Below are positions 15,913 to 24,849 of a DNA stretch of 64,000 nucleotides, piece after piece. The stretch is from Aminobacter sp. HY435 (GTDB lineage Bacteria > Pseudomonadota > Alphaproteobacteria > Rhizobiales > Rhizobiaceae), in NCBI RefSeq assembly GCF_027568395.1, contig NZ_JANKZL010000004.1:248001-312000 (forward strand), in the 5' to 3' direction. Position 1 is the first letter of the stretch, and each line of letters starts with the position of its first letter. The position numbers and the translations under genes were made by a program. The notes under the pieces are model-generated. The model searched no databases and was not told the origin of the DNA. It saw nothing but the letters and a program-made list of their open reading frames with translations.

Positions 15913-16692
15913 ATGACTGAGCTTACACTATTCCAGTTTTTTCAGAAACCACCTCTTGGGTTGCATTTCAACCTAGACTACATTCGGTCAGATTTTTTTG
16001 ACTCTATACCAAAAATCTACGAACCGGGCGCCATCGTAAGCCGGCAAGGCGATAGCAATACGCGCGTTTTCATTGTCGCGTCCGGCTGGTCTTGCATTTC
16101 GCGCCACCTGTCTGATGGCAGCCGACAAATCATCGACACTCCTCTCAAGGGGGATATGCTCGGCTTCCCTTCATTCGATAGTGGGGGCATCAACGCCCTT
16201 GTGGCCGTTTCCGAAGTTGCACTCTACGAAATCCCGGGCCAGACATTTCGCAGTGTCGTCGACCAGAATGCCGCACTTGGCGCGGTTTTCTCACGCATCG
16301 CCGCGCGCCAGCACGCAGTTACCGTCGAGCGCCTGACCAGCGTTTGTCGGCGCAGTGCTATCGAGCGCACCGCGCACTATCTCCTGGAATTGGGCGAACG
16401 GGTGGAAAGCTCGACAACGCCCATCCATGGCTACGAATGCCCACTGACCCAGCATGACCTCGCCGACGTGCTTGGCCTCACCCAGATTCACGTCAACAGG
16501 ACATTGCGCGAATTGCGAGAGCGCGACCTGGTTTCTTTCCGTGCCGGGGCTGTTGAGTTTCTCAACCGTTCCAAACTCGTGAAACTGGCCGGCTTCGACA
16601 AGACCTACCTGCAGTACAACTGGCCGACAGCGCTTCGCAAAGGTGCAGGCCCGCGGCAATCGCAACCAGCGATGCGTCCCGCCGATCGCTGA
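15913..16692 (+). CDS. Crp/Fnr-family transcriptional regulator
   Basis: 259 aa. Residues about 25-140 form a cyclic-nucleotide-binding-like beta roll (YEPGAIVSRQGDSNTRVFIV, then LKGDMLGFPSF). The C-terminal winged helix (about 178-215) has the Crp-type recognition pattern LTQHDLADVLGLTQIHVNRT. There is no N-terminal Cys cluster of the FNR/FixK oxygen-sensing kind, so it probably senses another ligand or acts constitutively. It stands alone with a hairpin-rich leader, upstream of a LuxR-type regulator and the sugar genes, which are possible targets. Confidence 0.9.
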   Translation: MTELTLFQFFQKPPLGLHFNLDYIRSDFFDSIPKIYEPGAIVSRQGDSNTRVFIVASGWSCISRHLSDGSRQIIDTPLKGDMLGFPSFDSGGINALVAVSEVALYEIPGQTFRSVVDQNAALGAVFSRIAARQHAVTVERLTSVCRRSAIERTAHYLLELGERVESSTTPIHGYECPLTQHDLADVLGLTQIHVNRTLRELRERDLVSFRAGAVEFLNRSKLVKLAGFDKTYLQYNWPTALRKGAGPRQSQPAMRPADR

Positions 16693-17009
16693 CCCCCTGC
16701 TCGGACATCTTGAGGGCTGCCATGAGGGCCCGCTTTCGCTCGGCCTGCATGGGCGAACGGCGGAAGAAGGCACTACCCTGGGTTATATTAACCTATGTTA
16801 ATGAAAAAAGAACTATTTGAGTTACCGTAACACGTTGTTCGCTCGTTTGGGGGACAGTGGACAACCAGAAGAGGAAGCAAAAGACGTTGGAGCGTAATCC
16901 CGGCGTCAGAGGTGGTAGCAAAATCGAAAGGCAAGAACTCAGTTAGTTCAAATGGGGTGTGCGAACCGCAATAGAATGCGGTTTTTGTACAGAAAGGGCG
17001 GTTATTCCT
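16693..17009 (+). promoter_or_regulatory. Intergenic region upstream of the LuxR-type gene
   Basis: No gene seen. An AT-rich stretch holds the inverted repeat attaac-ctat-gttaat (16787-16802), a plausible regulator site or promoter element; GGGCGG precedes the start at 17010. Confidence 0.35.
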
Positions 17010-17765
17010 ATGGATTCCAGCTTGGGAGCGCATGGGGGGAGTTCGACTTTACCCTCTGCAAGAAATAACTTGAACGCGTCTCGTTCCGGCGTTGGCATTG
17101 AACAACGCCCCCACGATCGTCTTCTTATCATCGACAGTAGAGCGCTCGACCGTGAGTGCCTGGCCAGGGCCCTGGTTTATCACGACCTGGGCATGGAAGT
17201 GTCGGCCATGGGCTCGATCGAGGAATGGCGACGGCAAAAGGAATTGCATCCGTCACTGGGGGCAATCCTGCTCAATCTTGGCGGCCAGAGGATCACCGAT
17301 CCCAACGTCGCCACCGAAATCTCAAGACTGGCCACCGAGTTCAAGTCGGTGCCGGTTGTGATCCTGGCCGATACCGACGAGTTGAAGCAGATCATGAAGG
17401 CGCTTGAATGCGGGGCGCGAGGCTATATCCCGACGACCGTCGGGGTTGACGTCTGCGTCGAAGCCATTGGCTTGGCCATCGCCGGCGGCATCTTCATTCC
17501 CGCCAGCAGCCTGACCGCGATGCGCCACCTCATCGATTCCAGCAGCCAGGAAACGCGCCCGCTGGCGGGCATGTTCACCATGCGGCAGGTCGAAGTGGTG
17601 CAAGCCCTGCGCCGCGGCAAAGCCAACAAGATCATCGCCTATGAGCTCAAGTTGCGCGAAAGCACGGTCAAGGTTCATATCCGAAACATCATGAAGAAAC
17701 TCAAGGCGACCAACCGGACCGAAGTTGCCTACAAGCTCAACGATCTTTTCCCCGGCGATGCCTAG
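17010..17765 (+). CDS. LuxR/NarL-type regulator with degenerate receiver
   Basis: 251 aa from the ATG at 17010 (17 residues longer if read from 16959). Residues about 35-155 are receiver-like (RLLIIDSRALDRECLARAL ... VVILADTDE), but the phospho-acceptor strand reads AILLNLGGQR, with Asn where Asp is expected, so normal phosphorylation is unlikely. The C-terminal helix-turn-helix (about 184-245) is NarL-type: MRQVEVVQALRRGKANKIIA, then LRESTVKVHIRNIMKKL. Such pseudo-receivers respond to ligands, partners or expression level. No sensor kinase gene is adjacent. Its location between the export and polysaccharide regions suggests control of one of them. Confidence 0.87.
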   Translation: MDSSLGAHGGSSTLPSARNNLNASRSGVGIEQRPHDRLLIIDSRALDRECLARALVYHDLGMEVSAMGSIEEWRRQKELHPSLGAILLNLGGQRITDPNVATEISRLATEFKSVPVVILADTDELKQIMKALECGARGYIPTTVGVDVCVEAIGLAIAGGIFIPASSLTAMRHLIDSSSQETRPLAGMFTMRQVEVVQALRRGKANKIIAYELKLRESTVKVHIRNIMKKLKATNRTEVAYKLNDLFPGDA

Positions 17766-17782
17766 GCCAGCCGTCTGACCGA

Positions 17783-17814
17783 AGACGCAAGGGATGCTCA
17801 AAGCCCTTGCGTCT
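17783..17814 (+). terminator. Inverted repeat after the LuxR-type gene, probable terminator
   Basis: A perfect 11-bp stem (agacgcaaggg / cccttgcgtct) with a 10-nt loop begins 18 nt after the stop. There is no T-run, so it could be a factor-dependent or bidirectional end. Confidence 0.5.
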
Positions 17815-17857
17815 ACGCGTCGCGATTGGCGCAGATCGCGCCGACGCTGCAGCAAAT

Positions 17858-17887
17858 TACTCCATTCCTGGTGTCAGGAATGGAGTA
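17858..17887. promoter_or_regulatory. Perfect 13-bp inverted repeat
   Basis: Arms tactccattcctg and caggaatggagta are exactly complementary around a 4-nt centre (gtgt). It sits about 200 nt before the aminotransferase gene and about 95 nt after the LuxR-type gene. No T-run follows. It may be an operator for a dimeric regulator, a structured RNA or a terminator. The rest of 17888-18086 shows nothing further. Confidence 0.55.
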
Positions 17888-18086
17888 CCCCTCACCTCGT
17901 CATCCTTGCCACCGCAGCCGGAACCGGTTTGCGGAAGCCTGTTTGATGACCGATCGGCCGGCCGAATAGCTCGATTGTATCGTCGTACCCCCATTGGACG
18001 ATCAGTGGCCGTCTTTTTGAGGACGGCTAGTCCGGCTGTGAAACTGTACACTTCCGTCACAACCGCACGTATCCGGATAGCCACCA

Positions 18087-19454
18087 ATGACCGAGCTTTT
18101 CCGTCGCTTTGCAAAATCAGGCAGCCTGCGCCAGCGCGCGCGCCAGGTGATACCCGGCGGCGGCCACACCTACGCCAAGGGTGACGACCAGTATCCGCTG
18201 CTCGCGCCCGGTTTCATCGAGCGGGGCTCCGGCTGCCATGTCTGGGATGTCGACGGCAACGAGTACATCGAATTCGGCATGGGCAACCGTGCAGTAGGCC
18301 TTGGCCATGCTTATCCGGACGTGCTGAAGGCCGTAGAAACGGCGCTTCGCAGCGGCTCGAACTTTACCCGGCCGGCGCGCATCGAAGTGGATTGCGCCGA
18401 GACATTTCTCGATCTTGTCCCCGCAGCCGAGATGGTGAAATTCTGCAAGGATGGCTCGGACGCGACCTCAGGCGCCATCAGGCTGGCACGCGCCTATACC
18501 GGCCGCGACCTGGTCGCATGCTGTGCCGACCATCCATTTTTTTCGACCGACGACTGGTTCATCGGCACAACGGTGATGAATGCCGGCATCCCCGAGACCG
18601 TGCGTCAATTGACCGTGACGTTTCGCTACAACGACATCGATAGCGTCAGGCAATTGTTTGCGAGCCATCCGGGCAAGATCGCGGCGGTGATCCTCGAAGC
18701 CTCGAGAACCGACGAACCTGGCGATGGCTTCCTGCACAACGTCCAGCGTATCTGCCGCGAAAATGGCGCGCTGTTTGTTCTCGACGAAATGATCACCGGA
18801 TTTCGATGGAACACCGGAGGCGCCCAGGCCGAATATGCGATCGAGCCCGACCTGTCGTGTTTCGGCAAGGCATTGGCAAACGGATTTTCCGTCTCGGCCC
18901 TCACCGGCAAGCGCGAATATATGCGTCTGGGCGGCCTGGACCACACTGACCGGCCGCGCGTCTTCCTGCTGTCGACAACCCATGGGGCCGAGACCCATGC
19001 ACTGGCTGCCGCGATCGCGACGATGAACATCTACCGGAACGAACCGGTGATCGAGCACGTCTATCGTCAAGGCCGCCTTCTTGCAGACGGCATCGAGCAG
19101 GCGGCAAAACGTCATGGCCTGGCCGATTTCGTCAAGGTCGTCGGCCGGCCCTGTTGCCTGACATATGTGACACTCGACCAGAACCAGTCGCCGTCCCAGG
19201 CGTTCCGTTCGTTGCTGCTTCAAGAAACGATCAAGCGAGGCGTGCTGATGCCTTCGCTGGTGGTGAGCTACACGCATGACGACGCAGCAATTGCCGAGAC
19301 CATTGATGTGGTTGACGCCGCGCTCGCGATTTACGCCCGGGCAATGGATGACGGCGTTGGAAAGCATTTGGTGGGGCGTCCATCCCACCAGGTATTCAGG
19401 CGCTTCAACCAGCCCGACGACGATCATGCAGGTGTCGTGCCCTGTCTTCCATGA
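18087..19454 (+). CDS. Class III aminotransferase (glutamate-1-semialdehyde aminomutase-like)
   Basis: 455 aa, PLP-dependent fold type I. The N-terminal VIPGGGHTYAKG and WDVDGNEYIEFGMGNRAVGLGH segments, the FVLDEMITGFRW block and the Schiff-base lysine K261 in FGKALANG match the glutamate-1-semialdehyde aminomutase branch of class III. In polysaccharide clusters such enzymes act on nucleotide sugars or related intermediates rather than in heme synthesis; here the neighbours are sugar-modifying genes, so that role is inferred. It starts the cassette, 42 nt before the epimerase gene. Confidence 0.87.
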   Translation: MTELFRRFAKSGSLRQRARQVIPGGGHTYAKGDDQYPLLAPGFIERGSGCHVWDVDGNEYIEFGMGNRAVGLGHAYPDVLKAVETALRSGSNFTRPARIEVDCAETFLDLVPAAEMVKFCKDGSDATSGAIRLARAYTGRDLVACCADHPFFSTDDWFIGTTVMNAGIPETVRQLTVTFRYNDIDSVRQLFASHPGKIAAVILEASRTDEPGDGFLHNVQRICRENGALFVLDEMITGFRWNTGGAQAEYAIEPDLSCFGKALANGFSVSALTGKREYMRLGGLDHTDRPRVFLLSTTHGAETHALAAAIATMNIYRNEPVIEHVYRQGRLLADGIEQAAKRHGLADFVKVVGRPCCLTYVTLDQNQSPSQAFRSLLLQETIKRGVLMPSLVVSYTHDDAAIAETIDVVDAALAIYARAMDDGVGKHLVGRPSHQVFRRFNQPDDDHAGVVPCLP

Positions 19455-19496
19455 ACAAAGAAACGGATCTCCTTTTGCACAGAAATGAGGTGGGTG

Positions 19497-20561
19497 ATGA
19501 AAGTTCTGGTAACCGGCCATCAAGGCTATATTGGCTCGGTCATGGTCCCGATGCTGCAAAAGGCCGGGCACAGTGTCACCGGCTACGACATCGATCTCTA
19601 TGAGCGCTGTACCTATGCTCCCGGCGGGAGCCCCGTTCCGGTGCCGTCGATCCGCAAGGACATCCGCGACGTCAATCCCTCCGATCTCGAAGGTTTCGAT
19701 GCCGTCATCCACCTCGCAGCCCTTTCGAACGACCCGCTGGGCAATCTCGACCCGGAACTGACTTACGACATCAATCACAAGGCAAGCGTCCGTTTTGCTC
19801 GCGCAGCCAAGGCCGCCGGCGTCGGCCGCTTCCTCTATGCCTCGTCCTGCAGCAACTACGGCCTCGCTGGCGATGGCCTGATCGACGAGACCGGCGAACT
19901 CAACCCGGTCACCCCCTATGGCCAGTCGAAGGTCATGTCGGAACGCGACATCTCGGAACTGGCCGATGCGACCTTCTCGCCGACCTACTTCCGTCCAGCC
20001 ACCGCCTACGGCCTTTCGCCTCGGTTGCGCTTTGACATCGTGCTCAACAACCTCGTCGCCTGGGCGGTGACCGAAGGCGTCATCCTGCTCAAATCGGACG
20101 GCAGCCCATGGCGGCCGATCGTGCATATCGAGGATATTTCGCGGGCGTTCATTGCCGGGCTGGGCGCGCCGCGTGAGGCAGTCCACAACGAAGCTTTCAA
20201 TGTCGGGCAGACCGCGCACAACTACCGGATCCGCGATATCGCTGCCGTCGTCGCCGATGTCGTTCCGGGCTGTCGGCTCGAATTTGCGCCGGATGCCGGT
20301 CCTGACAAACGCTCCTACCAGGTCAGCTTCGAGAAGATCGCCCGCGTGCTGCCGGCATTCAAGCCGCAGTGGGATGCGCGCTCGGGCGCCGAGCAGCTGT
20401 TTGGCGCCTACACCAGCGCGCACCTTACGCTCGAGGAGTTCGAAGGCCCGCGCTTCCAGCGCATTGGCCACATCAAATACCTGATCGCCAACGGAATAGT
20501 CGACGACCAGATGCGCGTGCGGGCGCTTGAACAGGAGCAACGCCGCTCGATGGCAGGTTGA
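19497..20561 (+). CDS. NAD-dependent nucleotide-sugar epimerase/dehydratase
   Basis: 354 aa, extended short-chain dehydrogenase. The NAD-binding motif GHQGYIG is at residues 7-13 and the catalytic pair in TPYGQSK is Y141/K145, with [11 protein letters not shown] supplying the Ser/Thr region. The ATG at 19497 is chosen because TGAGGTGGG lies just upstream and the Rossmann strand MKVLVTG starts there. Substrate is probably a dTDP-, CDP- or GDP-hexose, given the partner genes. It is 14 nt before the DUF4910 gene. Confidence 0.9.
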   Translation: MKVLVTGHQGYIGSVMVPMLQKAGHSVTGYDIDLYERCTYAPGGSPVPVPSIRKDIRDVNPSDLEGFDAVIHLAALSNDPLGNLDPELTYDINHKASVRFARAAKAAGVGRFLYASSCSNYGLAGDGLIDETGELNPVTPYGQSKVMSERDISELADATFSPTYFRPATAYGLSPRLRFDIVLNNLVAWAVTEGVILLKSDGSPWRPIVHIEDISRAFIAGLGAPREAVHNEAFNVGQTAHNYRIRDIAAVVADVVPGCRLEFAPDAGPDKRSYQVSFEKIARVLPAFKPQWDARSGAEQLFGAYTSAHLTLEEFEGPRFQRIGHIKYLIANGIVDDQMRVRALEQEQRRSMAG

Positions 20562-20575
20562 TCGAAAGGCGCTCG

Positions 20576-21880
20576 ATGGAACACCAGCCAGCCATCGCCG
20601 ACCCGCCTCTCGACGCAGTCGGCGAGGCCATCTATGGGCTTGCCCGGCAACTCTACCCGATCTGCCGCAGCATCACCGGAGACGGCGTGCGGCAATCGCT
20701 TGCCATTCTGGGCGGTACGGTCCCGCTCGACATCCACGAGGTCGCCACCGGCACCGCGGCCTTCGACTGGACCATTCCAAGGGAATGGTTGTGCCGAAGT
20801 GCCACGGTCACCGACAGCGGCGGCCACGTCGTGCTGGACTTTGCCGACCACAACCTGCACGTGTTGAACTACAGCATGCCTTTCAGCGGTACGGTCTCGC
20901 TGGACGAGCTGAAGCGCCACACCTATTCGCTTCCCGATCAGCCTGACCTGATCCCTTACCGCACGTCCTACTACGCCGAGAACTGGGGCCTGTGCATGCA
21001 GCACAGCCGCCTGGCTCGGCTGCCGGAAGGCATGTACCGGGTAGAGATCGACACGGAGTTCAAGGACGGTTCGCTGAGCTACGGCGAATATTTGCATCGC
21101 GGCGAGACAGACAGGGAGTTCCTGCTCTCGGCGCATATCTGCCATCCCTCGCTCGCCAACGACAATTGTTCGGGGCTGGCGCTGCTCGCCAGCCTGGCAA
21201 ATCATCTGCGTTCGAAGAAGACGCGCTACAGCTATCGTTTCCTGTTTGCGCCCGGCACCATCGGCTCGCTCGCCTGGCTATCGCGCAACGAAGACAAGAC
21301 CGCGCTCATCGACCATGGACTGGTCGTTTCCTGCGTCGGCGACGGCGGCGGCCCTACCTACAAGCGAAGCCGGCGCGGCAACGCCTATATCGACCGTGCC
21401 ATGGCGCATGTGCTCGCCCATCGCGCGAAAACCGCGACGCTTCTCGACTTTTCGCCATACGGTTATGACGAGAGACAATTCTGCTCGCCTGGGTTCGATC
21501 TTCCGGTCGGGCTGTTCCAGCGCAGCGCCTTCGGCACCTTTCCCGAATACCACACCTCGGCCGACAACCTTGATTTCATCAAGCCGCTGCATCTGGCCTG
21601 GTCCTGGCGCATCGTCATGGATGTCGTTGAGATCGTTGAAGGCGACTGGACGCCGGTCAGCCAATGCCAGAAGGGTGAGCCGCAGCTCGGCCGCCGCGGA
21701 CTCTATGCGGCGCTCGGCGGCGACAAGTCGACCGGCCTGAGTTCCATGAGCCTTCTATGGGTGCTCAACCTTGCCGACGGCACCAATTCGCTGCTGGCGA
21801 TGGCCGAACGCTCGGGACTGTCGTTCAGGGAACTTGCGGGGGCTGCCAAATTGTTGCGGCTGCACGGCCTCTTGTCCTAA
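20576..21880 (+). CDS. DUF4910 aminopeptidase-like protein of sugar clusters
   Basis: 434 aa. The family has an M28-like zinc peptidase fold; visible metal-ligand-type segments are SAHICHPSLANDNCSG, the Asp/Gly-rich VVSCVGDGGGPT and the late FGTFPEYHTSADN. DUF4910 proteins recur next to NAD-epimerases, PIG-L deacetylases and C-methyltransferases in surface-polysaccharide clusters, as here, but the reaction is not established. The C-terminal 60 residues look like a winged-helix tail. It converges on the rfbC-like gene with a 4-nt overlap of 3' ends. Confidence 0.85.
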   Translation: MEHQPAIADPPLDAVGEAIYGLARQLYPICRSITGDGVRQSLAILGGTVPLDIHEVATGTAAFDWTIPREWLCRSATVTDSGGHVVLDFADHNLHVLNYSMPFSGTVSLDELKRHTYSLPDQPDLIPYRTSYYAENWGLCMQHSRLARLPEGMYRVEIDTEFKDGSLSYGEYLHRGETDREFLLSAHICHPSLANDNCSGLALLASLANHLRSKKTRYSYRFLFAPGTIGSLAWLSRNEDKTALIDHGLVVSCVGDGGGPTYKRSRRGNAYIDRAMAHVLAHRAKTATLLDFSPYGYDERQFCSPGFDLPVGLFQRSAFGTFPEYHTSADNLDFIKPLHLAWSWRIVMDVVEIVEGDWTPVSQCQKGEPQLGRRGLYAALGGDKSTGLSSMSLLWVLNLADGTNSLLAMAERSGLSFRELAGAAKLLRLHGLLS

Positions 21881-22419
21881 CCAAACACGCGGCGTCCCAC
21901 CGCCGGCCAGTTGCGGTCCCTGTCCGACATCGCCGTCGGCTCGAACGGCCAGTCGATGCCAAAGGCAGGGTCGTCATATCTAACCCCGACCGACGCCTGT
22001 GGCGCGTAGAATTGTGAAATCATGTAGGAAACGACCGCGTCGTCGGTCAGCGTCTGGAAACCGTGGGCGAACCCGGCCGGAACGTAGATCTGCCTGTGGT
22101 TCTCCGGCGTGAGCTCGAACCCCACCCATTTGAACCGCGTCGGCGACGACGGTCGCATGTCGACGATGACGTCGTAGACAGCGCCCTGGATGCAGCACAC
22201 CAGCTTGACCTCGGCATGGGGCTCGACCTGGAAATGCATCCCGCGCAACGTACCCTTGGCCAGCGATTGTGACTGGCTGTTTTGGACGAAGCGGGATTCC
22301 AGGCCCATTTCTGCGAACTCCCGCTCGCAGAACGTGCGCATGAAGCTGCCACGCTCGTCCCTGACGGGTTCAGGCATGACCAGCCAGGCACCGCTCAATC
22401 CGGCTTCGACAAACAGCAC
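21877..22419 (-). CDS. rfbC: dTDP-4-dehydrorhamnose 3,5-epimerase family protein
   Basis: 180 aa, the usual family size, cupin fold. The hallmarks are present: GTLRGMHFQ with the catalytic His, CIQGAVYDVIVDMR, and IYVPAGFAHGFQTL. It epimerises C3 and/or C5 of a dTDP- or CDP-4-keto-6-deoxy sugar. The start is a GTG at 22419 with GGAGTGGG upstream. It is the only minus-strand gene of the cassette and faces the DUF4910 gene. No rmlA, rmlB or rmlD sits next to it, so it may serve the CDP-sugar branch implied by the RfbF-like gene. Confidence 0.9.
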   Translation of the reverse strand: MLFVEAGLSGAWLVMPEPVRDERGSFMRTFCEREFAEMGLESRFVQNSQSQSLAKGTLRGMHFQVEPHAEVKLVCCIQGAVYDVIVDMRPSSPTRFKWVGFELTPENHRQIYVPAGFAHGFQTLTDDAVVSYMISQFYAPQASVGVRYDDPAFGIDWPFEPTAMSDRDRNWPAVGRRVFG

Positions 22420-22738
22420 GGCTTTCCCACTCCATTGGCGGCATCGATTGTTTTCCTCAGCGATCGAACACGAAAGCTCCTCCTAGGGAGTACTGCCCCT
22501 AGCTCTTTCAGGGGATCAGCAAGGCTCGACCCTACTCATCCCGTATGATCCGGACCCTTCCCTACCCGGGACATAACCTTTTGGCAGCGCAGGCTAAGGC
22601 TGGACCGCCCGATCGGATGACGCCTGCCATCGTAAGGGCAAATCGAAGCCGGAGCGGCCCGCCGCTATCTTCTGGAGTGGCGCAGCATGACGCGTGATCA
22701 CAAGCGTCGCTGTTGGGATTTCTGGTGGGGTGCAGCAG
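22420..22738. promoter_or_regulatory. Divergent intergenic region (rfbC-like / C-methyltransferase)
   Basis: No gene seen. It must hold the two outward promoters. One small inverted repeat (ctaggg 22483-22488, ccctag 22497-22502) lies near the rfbC side. Confidence 0.35.
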
Positions 22739-24031
22739 ATGAACATTCAACGGCTCGACGCGGTCCGGGATGCCGCAAGATCTTCCCATCTGGTACCGGG
22801 CTGCCGGCTATGCGGCTCCCGCCTCAGTCACACCTTCGTCGACCTCGGCATGTCGCCACCTTGCGAAAGCTTTCTGCAGGCCGAGGACGTCGACCAGATG
22901 GAAGCGTATTTCCCGCTCAAGGTACTGGTCTGCGAAACCTGCTATCTCGTCCAGCTCAAGGAATACATGAGCCCGGAATCGATCTTCACCGAATACGCAT
23001 ACTTTTCGTCCTTTTCGACCAGCTGGGTCGCCCACGCCAAACTCTATTGCGAGCAGGTCGCCCAGCGCCTCGGCCTGGGAAAAGACAGTCTGGCAGTGGA
23101 GTTGGCCAGCAATGACGGGTACCTGCTTCAGCATTTCCCTCAGCTTGGCGTACCGGTTCTCGGCATCGAGCCCGCAGCCAACGTTGCCCGCGTCGCAATC
23201 GACAAGGGCATTCCGACGCGGGTCGATTTCTTCGGTGAGCGCCTGGCAAGACAGCTGCTGTCGGAGGGCCTCGCAGCCGACCTGATCATCGGCAACAACG
23301 TGCTGGCACAGGTGCCAGATCTCAACGATTTCGTCGGCGGGATGAAGATCCTGCTCAAGCCGGAAGGCACGATCACTCTCGAGTTTCCCCATGTCGAACG
23401 GCTGATTGCCGAAAATCAGTTCGACACGATCTACCACGAGCATTTCTCCTATTTTTCGCTGGTGACCATCGCCGCCATGGCGCTGCGGCACGGATTGCGG
23501 CTGGTGGATGTCGAGGAGCTTTCGACGCACGGCGGGTCGCTGCGCGTCTATCTGGCCCATCACGACAGCGAGCAGCGAACGTCGCAACGCGTCGACGATC
23601 TCTTGGCCCGCGAGCGCCGTCACGGCCTCACCAACATGTCGACCTACGCCTCGTTCGGCCACAAGGCGGCGATGGCCAAGCGCGACCTCTTGGCATTCCT
23701 GATCTCGGCCAAGAACGAAGGCAAGCGGATCTGCGGCTATGGCGCACCAGGCAAGGGCAATACCTTGCTCAACTATTGCGCGATCGGACCTGATTTCCTC
23801 GACTTCACCGTCGACCGCAACCCCTACAAGCACGGGCGGTTCACGCCCGGCATGCATATCCCGATCCGCCCGGTCGCAGCGATCGACGACGCCAAGCCGG
23901 ACTACATCCTGATCCTGCCGTGGAATCTCAAGGACGAGATCATCCGGCAGATGTCGCATGTCGCCGCCTGGGGCGCAAAGTTCGTCGTCCCCATCCCCTT
24001 TGTCACCGTCATCGATCCTTCGGAGCTATGA
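22739..24031 (+). CDS. Sugar C-methyltransferase (NovU/TylCIII-like)
   Basis: 430 aa, the three-domain family. An N-terminal zinc-binding part has two Cys pairs (CRLCGS and VCETC); the central SAM-binding domain carries AVELASNDGYLLQ; the C-terminal domain includes CGYGAPGKGNTLLNYC and the closing DYILILPWNLKDEI. Members add a C-methyl group to 4-keto-6-deoxyhexoses to make branched sugars. The ATG at 22739 has GGTGGGG 9 nt upstream. The next gene starts inside its stop codon (ATGA), so the three following genes form one operon. Confidence 0.92.
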   Translation: MNIQRLDAVRDAARSSHLVPGCRLCGSRLSHTFVDLGMSPPCESFLQAEDVDQMEAYFPLKVLVCETCYLVQLKEYMSPESIFTEYAYFSSFSTSWVAHAKLYCEQVAQRLGLGKDSLAVELASNDGYLLQHFPQLGVPVLGIEPAANVARVAIDKGIPTRVDFFGERLARQLLSEGLAADLIIGNNVLAQVPDLNDFVGGMKILLKPEGTITLEFPHVERLIAENQFDTIYHEHFSYFSLVTIAAMALRHGLRLVDVEELSTHGGSLRVYLAHHDSEQRTSQRVDDLLARERRHGLTNMSTYASFGHKAAMAKRDLLAFLISAKNEGKRICGYGAPGKGNTLLNYCAIGPDFLDFTVDRNPYKHGRFTPGMHIPIRPVAAIDDAKPDYILILPWNLKDEIIRQMSHVAAWGAKFVVPIPFVTVIDPSEL

Positions 24032-24849
24032 AGATGAAAGTCGTCCTGTTTTGTGGCGGACGTGGAACGCGCATTCGGGAATATTCGGAGAGCGTCCCCA
24101 AGCCGATGATACCGCTCGGCCAGCAGCCGATCATGCGACACGTCATGCAATGGTACAGCGACTACGGACACGACGATTTCGTGCTGTGCCTCGGCTACAA
24201 GGCCAATGTCATCAAGGACTTCTTCCTGAACGCCCGGCCGCAGACATTTGCCGATTGCATCGTCTCGGGCGGCGGCAAGGACGTCAAGCTGCTCGACGAT
24301 GCCACCAAGGACTGGACGGTGACACTGCTGGACACCGGCATCTGGCGCAACATTGGCGAGCGCCTGTGGGCGGCCAGGGACCAGGTTCGCAACGAAAAGA
24401 TGTTCCTGGCCAACTATTCCGACGGGCTGACCGACGTCGATCTCAACGACATGGTCGCAAGGTTCGAGGCCAGCGGCATGTATGGCTGCTTCCTCGCGGT
24501 TCGCGCGCCCCTCACCTATCATCTTGCAGATATCGACGAGACCGGCCGCGTGCGTGCATTCCGCACGACCGACACATCCGAAATCTGGATCAATGGCGGG
24601 TATTTCATCTTCCGGCCCGAGATCTTCGACTACATGCAAGACGGCGAGGAACTGGTCCTCGAACCGTTCAGCCGCCTCATCGCCGACAACAAGCTCATGG
24701 CGTACAAGCACGAAGGCTTCTGGAGGTCCATGGACACCCTGCGCGACTGGCAGTCGCTCGAAGATATGGTCGAGCATGGTGACATGCCCTGGAATGCTGC
24801 AATTCGCGCCGAACGGGCCAGGCGCAATGTCATCAAGGCAGCTTCATGA
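24028..24849 (+). CDS. rfbF: Sugar nucleotidyltransferase, glucose-1-phosphate cytidylyltransferase-like
   Basis: 273 aa. The nucleotide-binding signature GGRGTRIREYSESVPKPM and the LANYSDGLTDVDL and INGGYFIFRPEIF blocks match the RfbF (CDP-glucose) branch of nucleotidyltransferases; the length fits (about 257). It would make CDP-glucose or a related NDP-sugar, feeding the epimerase, C-methyltransferase and 3,5-epimerase genes. Starts at ATG 24028 with a 4-nt overlap with the upstream stop, and overlaps the PIG-L gene by 4 nt at the other end. Exact nucleotide specificity cannot be read from the sequence. Confidence 0.88.
   Translation: MKMKVVLFCGGRGTRIREYSESVPKPMIPLGQQPIMRHVMQWYSDYGHDDFVLCLGYKANVIKDFFLNARPQTFADCIVSGGGKDVKLLDDATKDWTVTLLDTGIWRNIGERLWAARDQVRNEKMFLANYSDGLTDVDLNDMVARFEASGMYGCFLAVRAPLTYHLADIDETGRVRAFRTTDTSEIWINGGYFIFRPEIFDYMQDGEELVLEPFSRLIADNKLMAYKHEGFWRSMDTLRDWQSLEDMVEHGDMPWNAAIRAERARRNVIKAAS

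Noticed and set aside
18468-20540. A 690-codon minus-strand frame
   Set aside because: It runs opposite to the aminotransferase and epimerase genes, both with intact catalytic motifs.
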